Shown: positions 34,300 through 43,193, counted from the first letter of the stretch. The stretch: 64,000 nt of DNA from Arthrobacter burdickii (GCF_030433645.1 NZ_JAROCG010000002.1:310001-374000), one strand, 5' to 3'. Notes: generated by a model not told the origin, from the letters alone. Translations and numbers: made by a program.

Positions 34300-35682
34300 C
34301 TAGAACGGCGGGTCGTCGGCTGTGGCGGTGTAGGTTCGGCCTGCGATGGACGTCGCGGTGAGCACGCCGGGACGTGCCTGTTCGTAGTGCCAGAGGCCTT
34401 CACTCTTGAACATGTGGTGCTTACGGCACAGGTGTGCCAGGTTGTCGTGGTTCGTCCCGCCTCCGTGCGCCCACGGCGTGGTGTGATCGAGCTCGCTGCG
34501 CGAGGCGGGGATGTTGCAGCCGGGGTGTCGACACGTACGGTCACGGACGCGCAGCCAGTTCTTGAGGTCGGAGGGTACGGCGTAGGTGGTGCGGCCGACG
34601 CTGAGGACGGCGCCGGTTTCCGGGTGCGTCAGGAGCCTCGTGAAGGAGGGGGCATGAGCTGCGATGCGCCTGGCGAGTTCGGCCGGAATCGGCCCGTAGC
34701 CCTCCAACTGGGCGGGTGCATCATCGACACCGAGCAGCGACAGGACCGGGACGGTGACGTTGATGTGCGCCCGCAGGCCGTCAGGGAGAGGAGTCGCGGT
34801 CAAGGGCTCGGCACCGCCGGTATTCTCGCCGGCGTCCCAGCCAGCATCCTCGCCGTGATCCACGGCCTGCGGGTGTCCCTCACCGGATGCCCTGGGAGCA
34901 CGCGCACGCGGACCCCTGAATGCTCCCCGGAGTTCTGCATCCGGACCGGGCTGCACCAGCCGGGGGCTGGCTGCAGGAACTGGAAGCAGGAGGTCGACGA
35001 AGATGTCGGTGCGCAGCTGAGCCAGCGTGCGGCGCTCGGCGGGCCCCTGCAGCTGCCGGGCTGCGCCGGTCAGGTGGGCGTCGATCGCTGTTGCCGAGGT
35101 GGCGGGCAGGTAGACGCTGAGCCAGGCCATGGCGTCGTCGTCCGGTTCCATCTCAACCCGGCGCCGTGCCTCGGCAGACCGGGCACGCTGGTCGATGCTG
35201 TCCGGGTGGTATTGGTTCCGGAGCCGACGCGCCTGATAAGCCAGCTTCGTCGTCGTCGTGCGTATCGCCACGGGCAGCAAGGCGGCTTCCACGGCCAGGG
35301 CAGTCGCGGCAGGCACCCCGGTGTATTCGTGGATCAGGGTTGTGGCATGGTTCCAGGAGATGCTGCCGTCGCGCAGGGCCGCGAGCGTGGTGGGATGGTA
35401 GGTGCAGAGCATCTGGGCCTGCTGAACCAGCCGGAAGGCGCTGCGCTCCGACGTGCGGAGGAGGCAGGCCACCTCGGCCGCGGCCAGCGTGTCGCCCAGG
35501 TTGCCGCCGCGGTTCCGCGCCGACTGCAGGAAACGTGCGCTGGCCCTGCGATCGATGAGGCACCGGACCCGCTCCACGGCCACGACGACGCAGGCCTGCA
35601 ATCGCGCCTTCTCCGCCTCGAGGGAGGAGAGCTCGGCAAGAGCTTCATCGAGCTCATCCGTCAGCTGCGCCACCGCTTCCAT
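34300..35682 (-). CDS. DUF222 / HNH endonuclease domain protein
   Basis: A 460-residue protein. The N-terminal half is the DUF222 helical domain (coiled start LDEALAELSSLEAEKARLQ, then AAAEVACLLRTSERSAFRLVQQAQML). The C-terminal HNH nuclease is complete: CRHPGCNIPASRSELDHTTPWAHGG, then NLAHLCRKHHMFK, with the zinc Cys pairs and the HH metal site. A disordered Gly/Ala/Pro-rich linker lies at about 260-300. Such genes occur in many copies in actinobacterial genomes; the role is unknown, although some relatives sit in mobile DNA. It stands alone and ends close to the tct terminator. Confidence 0.9.
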   Translation of the reverse strand: MEAVAQLTDELDEALAELSSLEAEKARLQACVVVAVERVRCLIDRRASARFLQSARNRGGNLGDTLAAAEVACLLRTSERSAFRLVQQAQMLCTYHPTTLAALRDGSISWNHATTLIHEYTGVPAATALAVEAALLPVAIRTTTTKLAYQARRLRNQYHPDSIDQRARSAEARRRVEMEPDDDAMAWLSVYLPATSATAIDAHLTGAARQLQGPAERRTLAQLRTDIFVDLLLPVPAASPRLVQPGPDAELRGAFRGPRARAPRASGEGHPQAVDHGEDAGWDAGENTGGAEPLTATPLPDGLRAHINVTVPVLSLLGVDDAPAQLEGYGPIPAELARRIAAHAPSFTRLLTHPETGAVLSVGRTTYAVPSDLKNWLRVRDRTCRHPGCNIPASRSELDHTTPWAHGGGTNHDNLAHLCRKHHMFKSEGLWHYEQARPGVLTATSIAGRTYTATADDPPF

Positions 35683-35860
35683 GACTCATCATCCCGCGCG
35701 CCACCGACAGAATAAGGGTAGAAACGCGCCATTCCGAGTACCCGCCAACGGAAGCGGACTGCCGTCTCTGCAAGGCCAGCACCGCGCCACGGTCAGTGGT
35801 GCTGGCTACCCCGGCACTGAACTTTCCTGGGGAACGCTCGAGACGCCTCGGAGCCGGCGG

Positions 35861-36277
35861 TTAGCCCTTCGGCGCGAAGAGTTCGAGTGCGATGTTGTCC
35901 GGATCCCGGAACTCCAGGATGTATGCCGCGCCGATGTCCTTCACTCCGCCATGTCCGATGCCCTTGCCGTCCAGCAGCGCTGCGGCGTCGTCGAGTACCT
36001 GCCGTCCGTCGACGCGGAAGGAGAGGTGGTCGAGGCCCACGCGGTTTTCGCTGAAGGTGTCGTCGGCCACTGGCCGGAGCCCGAGCAGGCTGTCTCCGAG
36101 CTGGTAGATGACGCCGTCGTACAGGAAACCGAGCTGCTCACGGGTAGCTTCGTCAGCCCCTTCCGGCACCTCGAAGGCGACCGGAAGGGCGAACAGCGAG
36201 TCGTAGAACGCACGGGAGGCATCGATGTCGGTGACCGTCAGTCGGACGTGGGCGTAGGCCTTGATGGGGATCGTCAT
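35861..36277 (-). CDS. VOC family protein (glyoxalase/bleomycin resistance/dioxygenase fold)
   Basis: A 138-residue protein with two beta-alpha-beta-beta-beta units. Unit one is AHVRLTVTDIDASRAFYDSLFALPV and unit two is GLDHLSFRVDGRQVLDDAAALLDGKGI, ending with AYILEFRDPDNIALELFAPKG. The likely metal residues are His in AHVRL, Glu of the first half, His in LDHLSF and Glu in ALELF. Substrate is unknown; lactoylglutathione lyase-like or antibiotic-binding members look similar. ATG 36277 fits the domain start better than the longer frame. Confidence 0.88.
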   Translation of the reverse strand: MTIPIKAYAHVRLTVTDIDASRAFYDSLFALPVAFEVPEGADEATREQLGFLYDGVIYQLGDSLLGLRPVADDTFSENRVGLDHLSFRVDGRQVLDDAAALLDGKGIGHGGVKDIGAAYILEFRDPDNIALELFAPKG

Positions 36278-36375
36278 GGCCGAAGTCTTGCATGGCCCTG
36301 TGGTCCGTGGTTCCGCCCTCCGACGCGACATGCACGTGCCGCGTAGGTGTGCTAGGTCCTCGTTAGGCTGGCCGG

Positions 36376-37137
36376 GTGACTGCCATCCGGGACACCCTTG
36401 CCGCCCTCGCCCCGACTGCGGGCGCCGTCGTGCTCCTGATGGTGGTCACCGTCGGCGTCCTCACCTGGTCGCGGTCACCCCACCGGTTCGCTCCCGCACT
36501 CGCCGTCCTGCGCGGGGCGGTGCAGCTCGGGCTGATCAGCCTCATCCTAGGAGGAGTCATCACGAGTCCGCTCTGGGTGACCTGCGCGCTCCTCGTCATG
36601 TTCGCCGTCGCCGCAGCGACAGCGACCCGGCGCATCGGATTCACGGGTCCCCACGCCGCGCTGGTGGTCCTCGGCATGGGGCTGGGCGTGGTCGTGGCCC
36701 TCGTCGTCGTGTTCGCCACGGGAGCGATCCTCGCGGAACCGCGCTACCTGCTCGCCCTCGGCGGCATCGTCATCGGCAACACGATGTCCATCGCGACGCT
36801 CGCCGGACGCCGTCTTCGGGAATCGACCCTGGAACGCTGGGACGAGGTGGAGGGCTGGCTGGCGCTGGGGGCGCGGCCGCGGCAGGCCACCCTGGACATG
36901 GCGCGGGCCGCCGTCCATTCGGCGCTCATCCCGTCCACCGACCAGACGAAGACCACCGGCCTCGTCACGCTCCCGGGTGCCTTCGTCGGTGCCATCTTCG
37001 GAGGGATCTCGCCGCTCGAGGCCGGCCGCTTCCAGATCGTCGTGCTCGCGTCGATCATGGCGGCCGGTGCGCTGACCGCCGTCGTGCTGGTGCGCGGGCT
37101 CGCCCCTGTGCGCGTCCGGCCGGACCCGCTGAACTAG
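36376..37137 (+). CDS. UPF0014 / FetB-like ABC permease (putative metal export)
   Basis: A 253-residue membrane protein with about six to seven helices. The family blocks are LAVLRGAVQLGLISLIL, GIVIGNTMSIATLAGRRL, ARAAVHSALIPSTDQTKTTGLVTLPGAFVGAIFGG and a C-terminal VVLASIMAAGALTAVVLVRG. In E. coli the homologue FetB works with the ATPase FetA in iron export. No ATPase gene lies beside this one, so the partner must be elsewhere. GTG 36376 is the start; there is only a modest ribosome site. Confidence 0.87.
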   Translation: MTAIRDTLAALAPTAGAVVLLMVVTVGVLTWSRSPHRFAPALAVLRGAVQLGLISLILGGVITSPLWVTCALLVMFAVAAATATRRIGFTGPHAALVVLGMGLGVVVALVVVFATGAILAEPRYLLALGGIVIGNTMSIATLAGRRLRESTLERWDEVEGWLALGARPRQATLDMARAAVHSALIPSTDQTKTTGLVTLPGAFVGAIFGGISPLEAGRFQIVVLASIMAAGALTAVVLVRGLAPVRVRPDPLN

Positions 37138-37262
37138 GCAACCCTGGGCCACGCCGGCGCAGCCGGTGCAACCGCTCGGTACAGCCGGCAGGTACGGCCG
37201 GCAGTTACGGGGCTGACCTCGGAGGGGGGAATGCCGGGACGCTCCCCAGCGCTTCACGGGGC

Positions 37263-38282
37263 ATGAAGAAGATCGGTTTCCTGTCATTCGGCCACTACCA
37301 GGACGTCCGTGGTTCGCTGGTGCCGACCGCACGCGAGTCCCTGGTGCAGGCCGTCGAGCTCGCGGTGGCAGCGGAGGAACTCGGTGTGGACGGCGCGTAC
37401 ATGCGCGTCCACCACTTCGCGCCGCAGTACTCGGCGCCCTTCCCCCTGCTGGCCGCGATGGCCGCGCGGACGAAGACCATCGAGCTGGGTACCGGCGTGA
37501 TCGATATGCGCTACGAGAACCCGCTCTACATGGCGGAGGAAGCCGCCGTCACCGACCTCATCAGCAACGGGCGCCTGCAGCTCGGCATCAGCAGGGGATC
37601 ACCGGAGACCGCGCTCGACGGTTCGCACACGTTCGGTTACCTCCCTGAGGAGGGCTCCACCGACGCCGACCTGGCACGCGACAAGGCCGCGCTGTTCCGA
37701 CGGGCGATCGCGGGCCACGGCATCGCCGACGCCAACCCGCGCATGACCGGCAGCACCGGAAAGCTGGCGATCGACCCGCTCTCGCCGGGGCTGCCCGAGC
37801 GCATCTGGTGGGGCTCCGGCACGAGGGCCACCGCGCAGTGGGCGGGGGAGCAGGGCATGAACCTGATGAGCTCCACGCTCCTGACGGAGGACACGGGAGT
37901 ACCGTTCGACGAGCTCCAGGCCGAACAGATCGAAGTCTTCCGCAAGGCGTGGGCCGGGGCCGGACACGCGTGGTCGCCGAGGGTCTCGGTGAGCCGCAGC
38001 ATCCTGCCCATCGTGAGCGAGACCGACGAGTACTATTTCGGCCTCCGCGCACAGCGCGAGTCGACGGATCAGGTCGGGATCCTGGACGGCGCCCGGTCCC
38101 GGTTCGGCCGCAGCTACATCGGTCCTCCGGACGTCATAGCGGAGCAGCTCGCGGCCGATGCCGCCGTGCAGGCCGCCGACACGCTCCTGGTGACCATCCC
38201 GAACCAGCTCGGCGTCGATTTCAACGCGGCGCTGCTCGGGAACATCGTCTCGCTCGTCGGCCCCGCGGCGGGACTGCGCTGA
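37263..38282 (+). CDS. LLM-class flavin-dependent oxidoreductase (luciferase-like)
   Basis: A 339-residue TIM-barrel flavin monooxygenase-type protein: MKKIGFLSFGHY at the N-terminus, EELGVDGAYMRVHHFAPQYSAPFPLLAAMAART, GVIDMRYENPLYMAEEAAVTDLISNGRLQLGISRGSPE, and IWWGSGTRATAQWAGEQGMNL in the second half. These are family signatures of bacterial luciferase-like monooxygenases that use FMNH2 or F420H2. The neighbourhood gives no substrate clue. It ends four bases before an 18-bp perfect hairpin. Confidence 0.9.
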   Translation: MKKIGFLSFGHYQDVRGSLVPTARESLVQAVELAVAAEELGVDGAYMRVHHFAPQYSAPFPLLAAMAARTKTIELGTGVIDMRYENPLYMAEEAAVTDLISNGRLQLGISRGSPETALDGSHTFGYLPEEGSTDADLARDKAALFRRAIAGHGIADANPRMTGSTGKLAIDPLSPGLPERIWWGSGTRATAQWAGEQGMNLMSSTLLTEDTGVPFDELQAEQIEVFRKAWAGAGHAWSPRVSVSRSILPIVSETDEYYFGLRAQRESTDQVGILDGARSRFGRSYIGPPDVIAEQLAADAAVQAADTLLVTIPNQLGVDFNAALLGNIVSLVGPAAGLR

Positions 38283-38285
38283 CGA

Positions 38286-38326
38286 CGGCGGGGTGCTGAA
38301 ACCGTGAAGGTTTCAGCACCCCGCCG
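38286..38326 (+). terminator. Perfect 18-bp hairpin terminator
   Basis: CGGCGGGGTGCTGAAACC (38286-38303), loop GTGAA, then the exact complement (38309-38326). It follows directly after the stop of the flavin oxidoreductase gene. A cluster of short GCGACGCCGGGACG direct repeats (38398 and 38423 regions) lies further downstream before the convergent ANTAR gene. Confidence 0.8.
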
Positions 38327-38448
38327 AGAAGCGGTGAAGCCGGGAGACAGCGACGCCGAGGTCCAGCACCCGCCGGGCGATAGTGAAGCCGTGAGCGGCG
38401 ACGCCGGGACGAAGCCGGGACAGCGACGCCGGGACGGGTGGACCAGCG

Positions 38449-39231
38449 TCAGGAAGCCGCCGTCGACCCTCCGGTCAGCTCCGACGCGACGTCCGCGACC
38501 GAGCGCCGGGCCTGTTCGGCGCGTGCCACCAGTTCGCGGAAGGCGCTGCGATCATCGACGCCGAGCTGCGCCATGAGTATGCCCTTCGCCATGCCGATGC
38601 GGTCGCGCATCTGCAGGGCGGCCGCCAGCTCGGAGCGGATCTGCTGGGGCGTGTCCGTGGTCTGCACGTGGCTCAGCAGCGCGGCGGCGGGAACCGAGAA
38701 GCGGGTGAGGGCACGCTCGGTGGTCTCGTCGAAAGCGCCGGCCTCGGTGGAGTACACCTTCATGGCGCCGATCGTGGTGCGGCCCTGGATCAACGGCACG
38801 CTCTGGCAGGACCGTACCGACATCTCGGCCGCGGCGGCAGCCCATCGGGGCCAGCGCTGGTCCGGTGTGGTGGTGTCGTCCGTCCGGACGGGGGCGCTGG
38901 TCGACCACGCGCTGAGGCAGGGGCCTTCGGACAGTTCGTACTGCAGTTCGTCTGCACGTCGAACCAAGGTGTCGGTGGCGCCGGTACTCGTCCGCTGTCC
39001 ATGGTGGATCAGGGAGACGCCTGCTCCGACGGCGCCCGGGATCAGGTCCCGAGCCGCTTCGGCGAGGAGGTCCACGGCATGCTGCACGGTTTCTTCGGTG
39101 AGCAGGAGTCCGCGAACGCGACCGAAGACCACTGCGAGTTCGTTGAGGTTGGGCTCAGAATCCAAGATAAGCCTCGAAAAGTCCTGGCGCCGGGTGCACC
39201 GGCAATCATCAGCGCCCACTTCTAGACCCAT
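38449..39231 (-). CDS. GAF-ANTAR protein 1
   Basis: A 260-residue putative transcription antiterminator. The GAF domain spans about 45-185 (HAVDLLAEAARDLIPGAVGAGVSLIH ... ELQYELSEGPCLSAW ... SVRSCQSVPLIQ). The C-terminal ANTAR domain has SELAAALQMRDRIGMAKGILMAQLGVDDRSAFRELVARAEQARRSVADVA. ANTAR domains bind paired RNA hairpins and suppress termination. The start is likely GTG/ATG 39231, although the first 30 residues are not conserved in character. It is the first of three related genes here and faces the flavin oxidoreductase terminator. Confidence 0.9.
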   Translation of the reverse strand: MGLEVGADDCRCTRRQDFSRLILDSEPNLNELAVVFGRVRGLLLTEETVQHAVDLLAEAARDLIPGAVGAGVSLIHHGQRTSTGATDTLVRRADELQYELSEGPCLSAWSTSAPVRTDDTTTPDQRWPRWAAAAAEMSVRSCQSVPLIQGRTTIGAMKVYSTEAGAFDETTERALTRFSVPAAALLSHVQTTDTPQQIRSELAAALQMRDRIGMAKGILMAQLGVDDRSAFRELVARAEQARRSVADVASELTGGSTAAS

Positions 39232-39427
39232 TCAAGATAGTCAACTCGGGCAAGCGAGGCAAATTGCCTCGATTCCGCCGCCGATCGCCGCGGCTGGCGC
39301 CAATCGGCGGACTCGCCTGTCGCGGGAGCGCTGGGCTGGCTACCATTGAGTCCAGTTGTTCAGCAGCCAGCAGCTTTCCTTCTCGCCGTGCCTGCCTTGC
39401 TCGCACGTAATTCAAGGGGAATGTGCA

Positions 39428-40168
39428 ATGGATGACGGTCTCAGCGTCCGGCCGGAGGTGCAGGCAGGAAGCCTGCTCGAGCACCTGCTGCTCGCCAGCG
39501 GAGGTCTCGACGAGTTCCTCGGCGGGCTTGTCGAGGCTGCTGCGCCGGCGCTGTCGGGCGGGCACCTCGAGATCCTCGCCAGCGTGATCCTCCTGCGGCC
39601 CCGTACCAAGGCCACGATCGCGGGCACGAGCCAGACCGCGCGTCGCCTGGCAGACATCCAGTGCCGGTTCGACGACGGCCCGTGCATGAAGGCCGCCACT
39701 ACGGGAAGCGCCGTCGGCGTCGAGGATTCGGGTGTCGACGCCACGTTCCCGCTCTACAGTTCGGCAGCCCTGCAGAAGGGCATCCGTTCGGCCCTGAGTG
39801 TTCCGATCCGCCTGGACGGGCCGGAGAAGGCCGTTGTCACCTACTACTCACGCCAGCCGGGCGCTTTCCCCCAGGAGAAAGTCGAACTCGCGGAACGCTT
39901 CGCCGGAGAGGCATCGACGCCGCTGCGGCTTGCGATCCGCCTTGCCAGGCTGACGGACAGGGCAGAGCACCTCGCCGCCGCGATGGAGTCCCGCACGACC
40001 ATCGACCTGGCGGCAGGCGTAATCATGTCCCAGAACCGGTGCAGCCAGGACGAAGCGATCGAGATTCTTCGGGCGGCATCCACTGCCCGCAACATGAAGC
40101 TCCGCGACCTCGCCCTGAATGTCCTCACCAGCACCGTGGACGCACCCGTGACCACGCATTTCGACTGA
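39428..40168 (+). CDS. GAF-ANTAR protein 2
   Basis: A 246-residue protein with the same plan as its neighbours. GAF features are ADIQCRFDDGPCMKAATTGSAV, GIRSALSVPIRLDGPEKAVVTYYSRQPGAF. The ANTAR part is HLAAAMESRTTIDLAAGVIMSQNRCSQDEAIEILRAASTARNMKLRDLALNVL. ATG 39428 follows AAGGGG at a suitable distance. It is closest to protein 3 at 40206-40958, with which it is convergent; the two probably arose by duplication and inversion. The antitermination role is known for the family only. Confidence 0.9.
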   Translation: MDDGLSVRPEVQAGSLLEHLLLASGGLDEFLGGLVEAAAPALSGGHLEILASVILLRPRTKATIAGTSQTARRLADIQCRFDDGPCMKAATTGSAVGVEDSGVDATFPLYSSAALQKGIRSALSVPIRLDGPEKAVVTYYSRQPGAFPQEKVELAERFAGEASTPLRLAIRLARLTDRAEHLAAAMESRTTIDLAAGVIMSQNRCSQDEAIEILRAASTARNMKLRDLALNVLTSTVDAPVTTHFD

Positions 40169-40180
40169 CCGTCCGGAGCG

Positions 40181-40230
40181 GACGGTCAGGACGGTTCAGG
40201 ACGGTTCAGGACGGTTCAGGACGGTTCAGA
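40181..40230 (+). repeat. 10-bp tandem repeat, about five copies
   Basis: Units of ACGGTTCAGG at 40191-40200, 40201-40210 and 40211-40220, a variant at 40221-40230, and a degenerate one at 40181-40190. The array lies where the convergent GAF-ANTAR genes 2 and 3 meet and encodes the last residues (NRPEPS) and stop of protein 3. It is likely slippage-prone, so the C-terminus of protein 3 may differ between strains. Confidence 0.8.
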
Positions 40231-40958
40231 ACGGACGTCCTAGAGCCGTCTCCCAGGGGGGCGATCGACGCCACAACGTGTTCGGCGACCAACCGCAGCT
40301 TCATGTTCCTGCTGCTGGATGCGCGCTGCAGGATCGCGAGAGCCTCGGCCTGCGAACACTTGTTCTGGAACATGATGATCCCGACGGCTGTGTTGATGGT
40401 CTGCCGCGAGGCCAGTGCAGCTTCGAGGTTGTGCGCTTCATCGTCCAGCGACGCTGCCCTGATGGCGAACCTGAGGGACGAGGACGCGGTCTCTGCGAGC
40501 GCTTCCGCAGCCCTGATGGTCGCCGGCGAGAAGGAGTCGGGCTGTGCGGAGTAGAGATTCAAGGCTGCGTGTCCGCTGTCCTCGAGGGCGAAGGGGACGG
40601 CGACGATCGACCGGATCCGCCCGGTGTCCAGGCGCTTGAGGTAACCGGGCCACCGCGAATCCACCAGGGTGTCGGAACAGTACACGGAGTGCTGGGTCAC
40701 GGCGGCTTCGAGGCACGGGCCCTCCTGGAAGCGGTTCTGGAACTCGTCCGCCGTGCGGGCGATCGCGTCGCTTGCCGCCAGCGTGCCGGCCCTCTTCCGC
40801 CGGACCAGGGTGATGGCACAGGACGCCGAATGCTCCCCGGAGAGCCGGTGGGCGGCCGCCACGGCGAACCCGTCGAGGAACTCCTGGATGCCCGCCGTTT
40901 CGGTCAGGAGGGAGAACAGCTCGTCATTGACGTCGCTCAGTAGTTCCTGCTCAGTCAC
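40206..40958 (-). CDS. GAF-ANTAR protein 3
   Basis: A 250-residue GAF-ANTAR protein. GAF has SGEHSASCAITLVRRKRAG and EFQNRFQEGPCLEAAVTQHSV. ANTAR is NLEAALASRQTINTAVGIIMFQNKCSQAEALAILQRASSSRNMKLRLVAEHVV, very similar to protein 2. GTG 40958 behind GAGGGAAGA was preferred over the longer frame from 41000. The C-terminal tail is encoded in a 10-bp tandem repeat. Confidence 0.88.
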   Translation of the reverse strand: MTEQELLSDVNDELFSLLTETAGIQEFLDGFAVAAAHRLSGEHSASCAITLVRRKRAGTLAASDAIARTADEFQNRFQEGPCLEAAVTQHSVYCSDTLVDSRWPGYLKRLDTGRIRSIVAVPFALEDSGHAALNLYSAQPDSFSPATIRAAEALAETASSSLRFAIRAASLDDEAHNLEAALASRQTINTAVGIIMFQNKCSQAEALAILQRASSSRNMKLRLVAEHVVASIAPLGDGSRTSVLNRPEPS

Positions 40959-41038
40959 AGCTCTTCCCTCGGCCAGGCGGATACAGCTGATGTCCCTCAT
41001 AGACTACGCCGTGGGCGCGGTGGTGGAGCCGGAATTCC

Positions 41039-41923
41039 TCAGTCGTCGAGGCTTGCGGCGTCGGATTCCGCGGATTCCTCCTCGTCCTTCGCCTCAGCGA
41101 CCGAGCGGGTCGCCTCGGACACCTTCCGGTCGAGGGCTGCAGCCTCGGCGTCCAGGTCGGCGAGCTCCCGCCGGAGCGCATCCAGGCGCTCCTCGAGGTC
41201 CTCTAGAGAAGCGGTCAGCCCGTCCCTCCGGACGGTGAGGCGCTGCGACTTCCGTAGCAGGTCCGCCGCCGCGTCCTCGGCGGCGGCGCGTGCCTCCCGT
41301 GCCGCGGAGAGCCGTGCTTCGGCGTCCCTGCGCTGACGGGCTGTCGTCGGGTGCCCCGCCCGGGTGTCCGGCAGGCCGTCCTCCGTCCCGGTCGTGTCTC
41401 CGCCCTGGAGAGGGGGAGTGAAGGGGCCGGCAACGGCGCCTTCGAGGTCCACGGGATCCCAGCCGGTGGCCTCGAGCGTCCGGACGAGCCTCCCCGTGAG
41501 CACTGCTGCGGCAGCCGCCGGGTCGGCCAGGGCGGCCCGCAGGGTCTGCTCAACGCCCGGCAGGGCGGCGGGCCCGACGTCGTGCCCCATGTCTGCGGCG
41601 GCATCGAGGGACTGACGGGCGACGGCGGCGAGGAGACGCTGGCGCTGCTGGCCGAGCGCATGCAGTTGCGCCCGGTCGAGGCTGGCCTGCGCTTCCTTGA
41701 GGGAGGCACCGAGTTCGAGCACCTGCTCCACCTCCTCACGGCGGCGGTCGACGAGCACGTTGACGAGCCATGCGGCCGAAGCAGGTTTGGGCAGTTTGCG
41801 CAGTGTTGCGGCGAGTTCCTTGTCGCCATCCTGCGTCGCCTTCTTCGCGGCGGCGTTCCGCTCCTCCGTGAAGCGATCGAGCGGCAGGGCGTAGAGGGCG
41901 GCCGCCTGTTCCACCAGGTCCAT
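41039..41923 (-). CDS. Conserved actinobacterial protein with long coiled coil, function unknown
   Basis: A 294-residue protein I can only describe. The N-terminal half is helical (MDLVEQAAALYALPLDRFTEERNAAAKKATQDGDKELAATLRKL) with a conserved-looking KPASAAWLVNVL. The C-terminal third is a strong coiled coil (RQRRDAEARLSAAREARAAAEDAAADLLRKSQRL ... DALRRELADLDAEAAALDRKVSEA). The end is very acidic. No signal peptide or membrane segment is present. It is divergent from the hemerythrin-like gene with 145 bases between the starts. ATG 41923 is the clear start, as the upstream extension is non-coding in character. Confidence 0.78.
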   Translation of the reverse strand: MDLVEQAAALYALPLDRFTEERNAAAKKATQDGDKELAATLRKLPKPASAAWLVNVLVDRRREEVEQVLELGASLKEAQASLDRAQLHALGQQRQRLLAAVARQSLDAAADMGHDVGPAALPGVEQTLRAALADPAAAAAVLTGRLVRTLEATGWDPVDLEGAVAGPFTPPLQGGDTTGTEDGLPDTRAGHPTTARQRRDAEARLSAAREARAAAEDAAADLLRKSQRLTVRRDGLTASLEDLEERLDALRRELADLDAEAAALDRKVSEATRSVAEAKDEEESAESDAASLDD

Positions 41924-42068
41924 GTCGTCTGCGTCCTTCCGCGAGGCTCGCCCGATTATAGGCACCGGCACCGAGCGGCGACAGGGGAGGGCGCGCCTGT
42001 ACCCGGTGGCTGTGCGCGCGTACAGATGGAGGGGAAGCCTGCCGCCCCGCCGCGCCCTAGGAGAACCC

Positions 42069-42878
42069 GTGTACACCTCGGTTGCAGACCAGACCACCGA
42101 CGAGCTCGGCGGACCGCTCAGCGTCCTCGTGCGGCAGAAGCGGGACCACGTGAAGCTCAGCGCGCTGCTCGAGAGGCTGCGCGGTACATCCGGCGAGGAC
42201 CAGGCCGGCGTGCTGCTCGACATCTACCGCCTCGTGTTCCCGCACGCCTTCGCGGAGGAATCCGTCCTGTGGCCCGTTCTGCGCAGGGTACTGCCCGACG
42301 GCGGTGAACTCACCCTGGAGGTCGAGCGCGAGCACCAGGAAGTGAACGAACTGGTGAAGAAGCTCGAAGGACTCGAGGACGGCTCCCCGGAACGGGCGGA
42401 CGTCCTCGGGCGTCTCATGGAGGTGCTCGACGACGACGTGCGCGACGAGGAAGACGCCCTGTTCCCCCGGCTCCAGTCCCGGGTCTCGCGCCGGGAACTG
42501 CAGGTGCTGGGCGTCCTCTGGGAGCTGGTACGGCGCATCGCACCCACCCGCGCCCACCCCGTCGTGGCGCGCCGCCCACCCGGGAACGTCGTCGCCGCCC
42601 TGCCGCTGTCGGTCCTCGACCGCGGCCGCGACGTCGTGGACTCCGCACTGCTCGGTGCTCCCGACCGCGTCGTCCCCGTGCTCCACCGGGTCAGCTCGAC
42701 GCTGGCACGGGCGTCACACGCCGTCGAGCTGCTGCCGATCATGCGGTCCGGGGAGGACCCCTCCACGCGGTACATCGCCCGCAAGCCCCCGTTCCCCTGG
42801 GGGACCGCCGTCGTGTCCGCGGCGGGGGCCGGCCTGGCCGTGGCCGCGGCCTGGCGCGCGCTCCGCCGAGCGGCCTAG
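42069..42878 (+). CDS. Hemerythrin HHE-domain protein with C-terminal membrane anchor
   Basis: A 269-residue protein. Residues 1-160 resemble a hemerythrin-like four-helix bundle: RQKRDHVKLSALLERLR, FPHAFAEESVLWPVLRRVL, EREHQEVNELVKKLEG and DDDVRDEEDALFPRLQ supply the expected His and Glu iron ligands. The rest is more basic and ends with a hydrophobic stretch (TAVVSAAGAGLAVAAAWRAL) that may anchor it in the membrane. GTG 42069 has AGGAGA just upstream. Possible roles are oxygen or nitric oxide sensing or iron handling; the family is diverse. Confidence 0.85.
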   Translation: MYTSVADQTTDELGGPLSVLVRQKRDHVKLSALLERLRGTSGEDQAGVLLDIYRLVFPHAFAEESVLWPVLRRVLPDGGELTLEVEREHQEVNELVKKLEGLEDGSPERADVLGRLMEVLDDDVRDEEDALFPRLQSRVSRRELQVLGVLWELVRRIAPTRAHPVVARRPPGNVVAALPLSVLDRGRDVVDSALLGAPDRVVPVLHRVSSTLARASHAVELLPIMRSGEDPSTRYIARKPPFPWGTAVVSAAGAGLAVAAAWRALRRAA

Positions 42879-43010
42879 CGTCTGGCCGGCCCGTCCAGTC
42901 CGTGCAGCTGTCCCATCATCCGGTGGCGTTCGCCGGGGAGGCCGTGTGTACTGGGACGAGGTGCCGGGTCCGTCGATGGACCAGCCGGACGACCTGAAAG
43001 GACACTCGCC

Positions 43011-43166
43011 ATGGAAGCACGTTGCCCGAGCTGCGGTTCAGCGCTGATCGAACTGGGGGAGGACCAGTGGCCTGCCGAGGGGCCGGTTCCCGCCGGAACC
43101 CTCGCCGTCTTCCAGTGCGAGGAGAACCACAGGATCACCGTGGGCCAGACCCAGATCCAGGCCTAG
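43011..43166 (+). CDS. Small zinc-ribbon-like protein, 51 residues
   Basis: MEARCPSCGSALIELGED with a CxxC pair (residues 5 and 8), then a single Cys36 and His40 in FQCEENHRI, which could complete one metal site. GAAAGGA stands seven bases before ATG 43011, and the reading frame shows the usual G/C third-position bias. The function is not known; it looks like a small metal-binding or rubredoxin-like module. It follows the hemerythrin-like gene by 132 bases on the same strand. Confidence 0.72.
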   Translation: MEARCPSCGSALIELGEDQWPAEGPVPAGTLAVFQCEENHRITVGQTQIQA

Positions 43167-43193
43167 CCAGATCCAGGCCTGGCAGACCCGCGC

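Noticed and set aside
38330..38448. Short GCGACGCCGGGACG repeats as a possible CRISPR
   Set aside because: Units are short, irregular and without spacers of constant length. No CRISPR array or cas gene was seen in the window.
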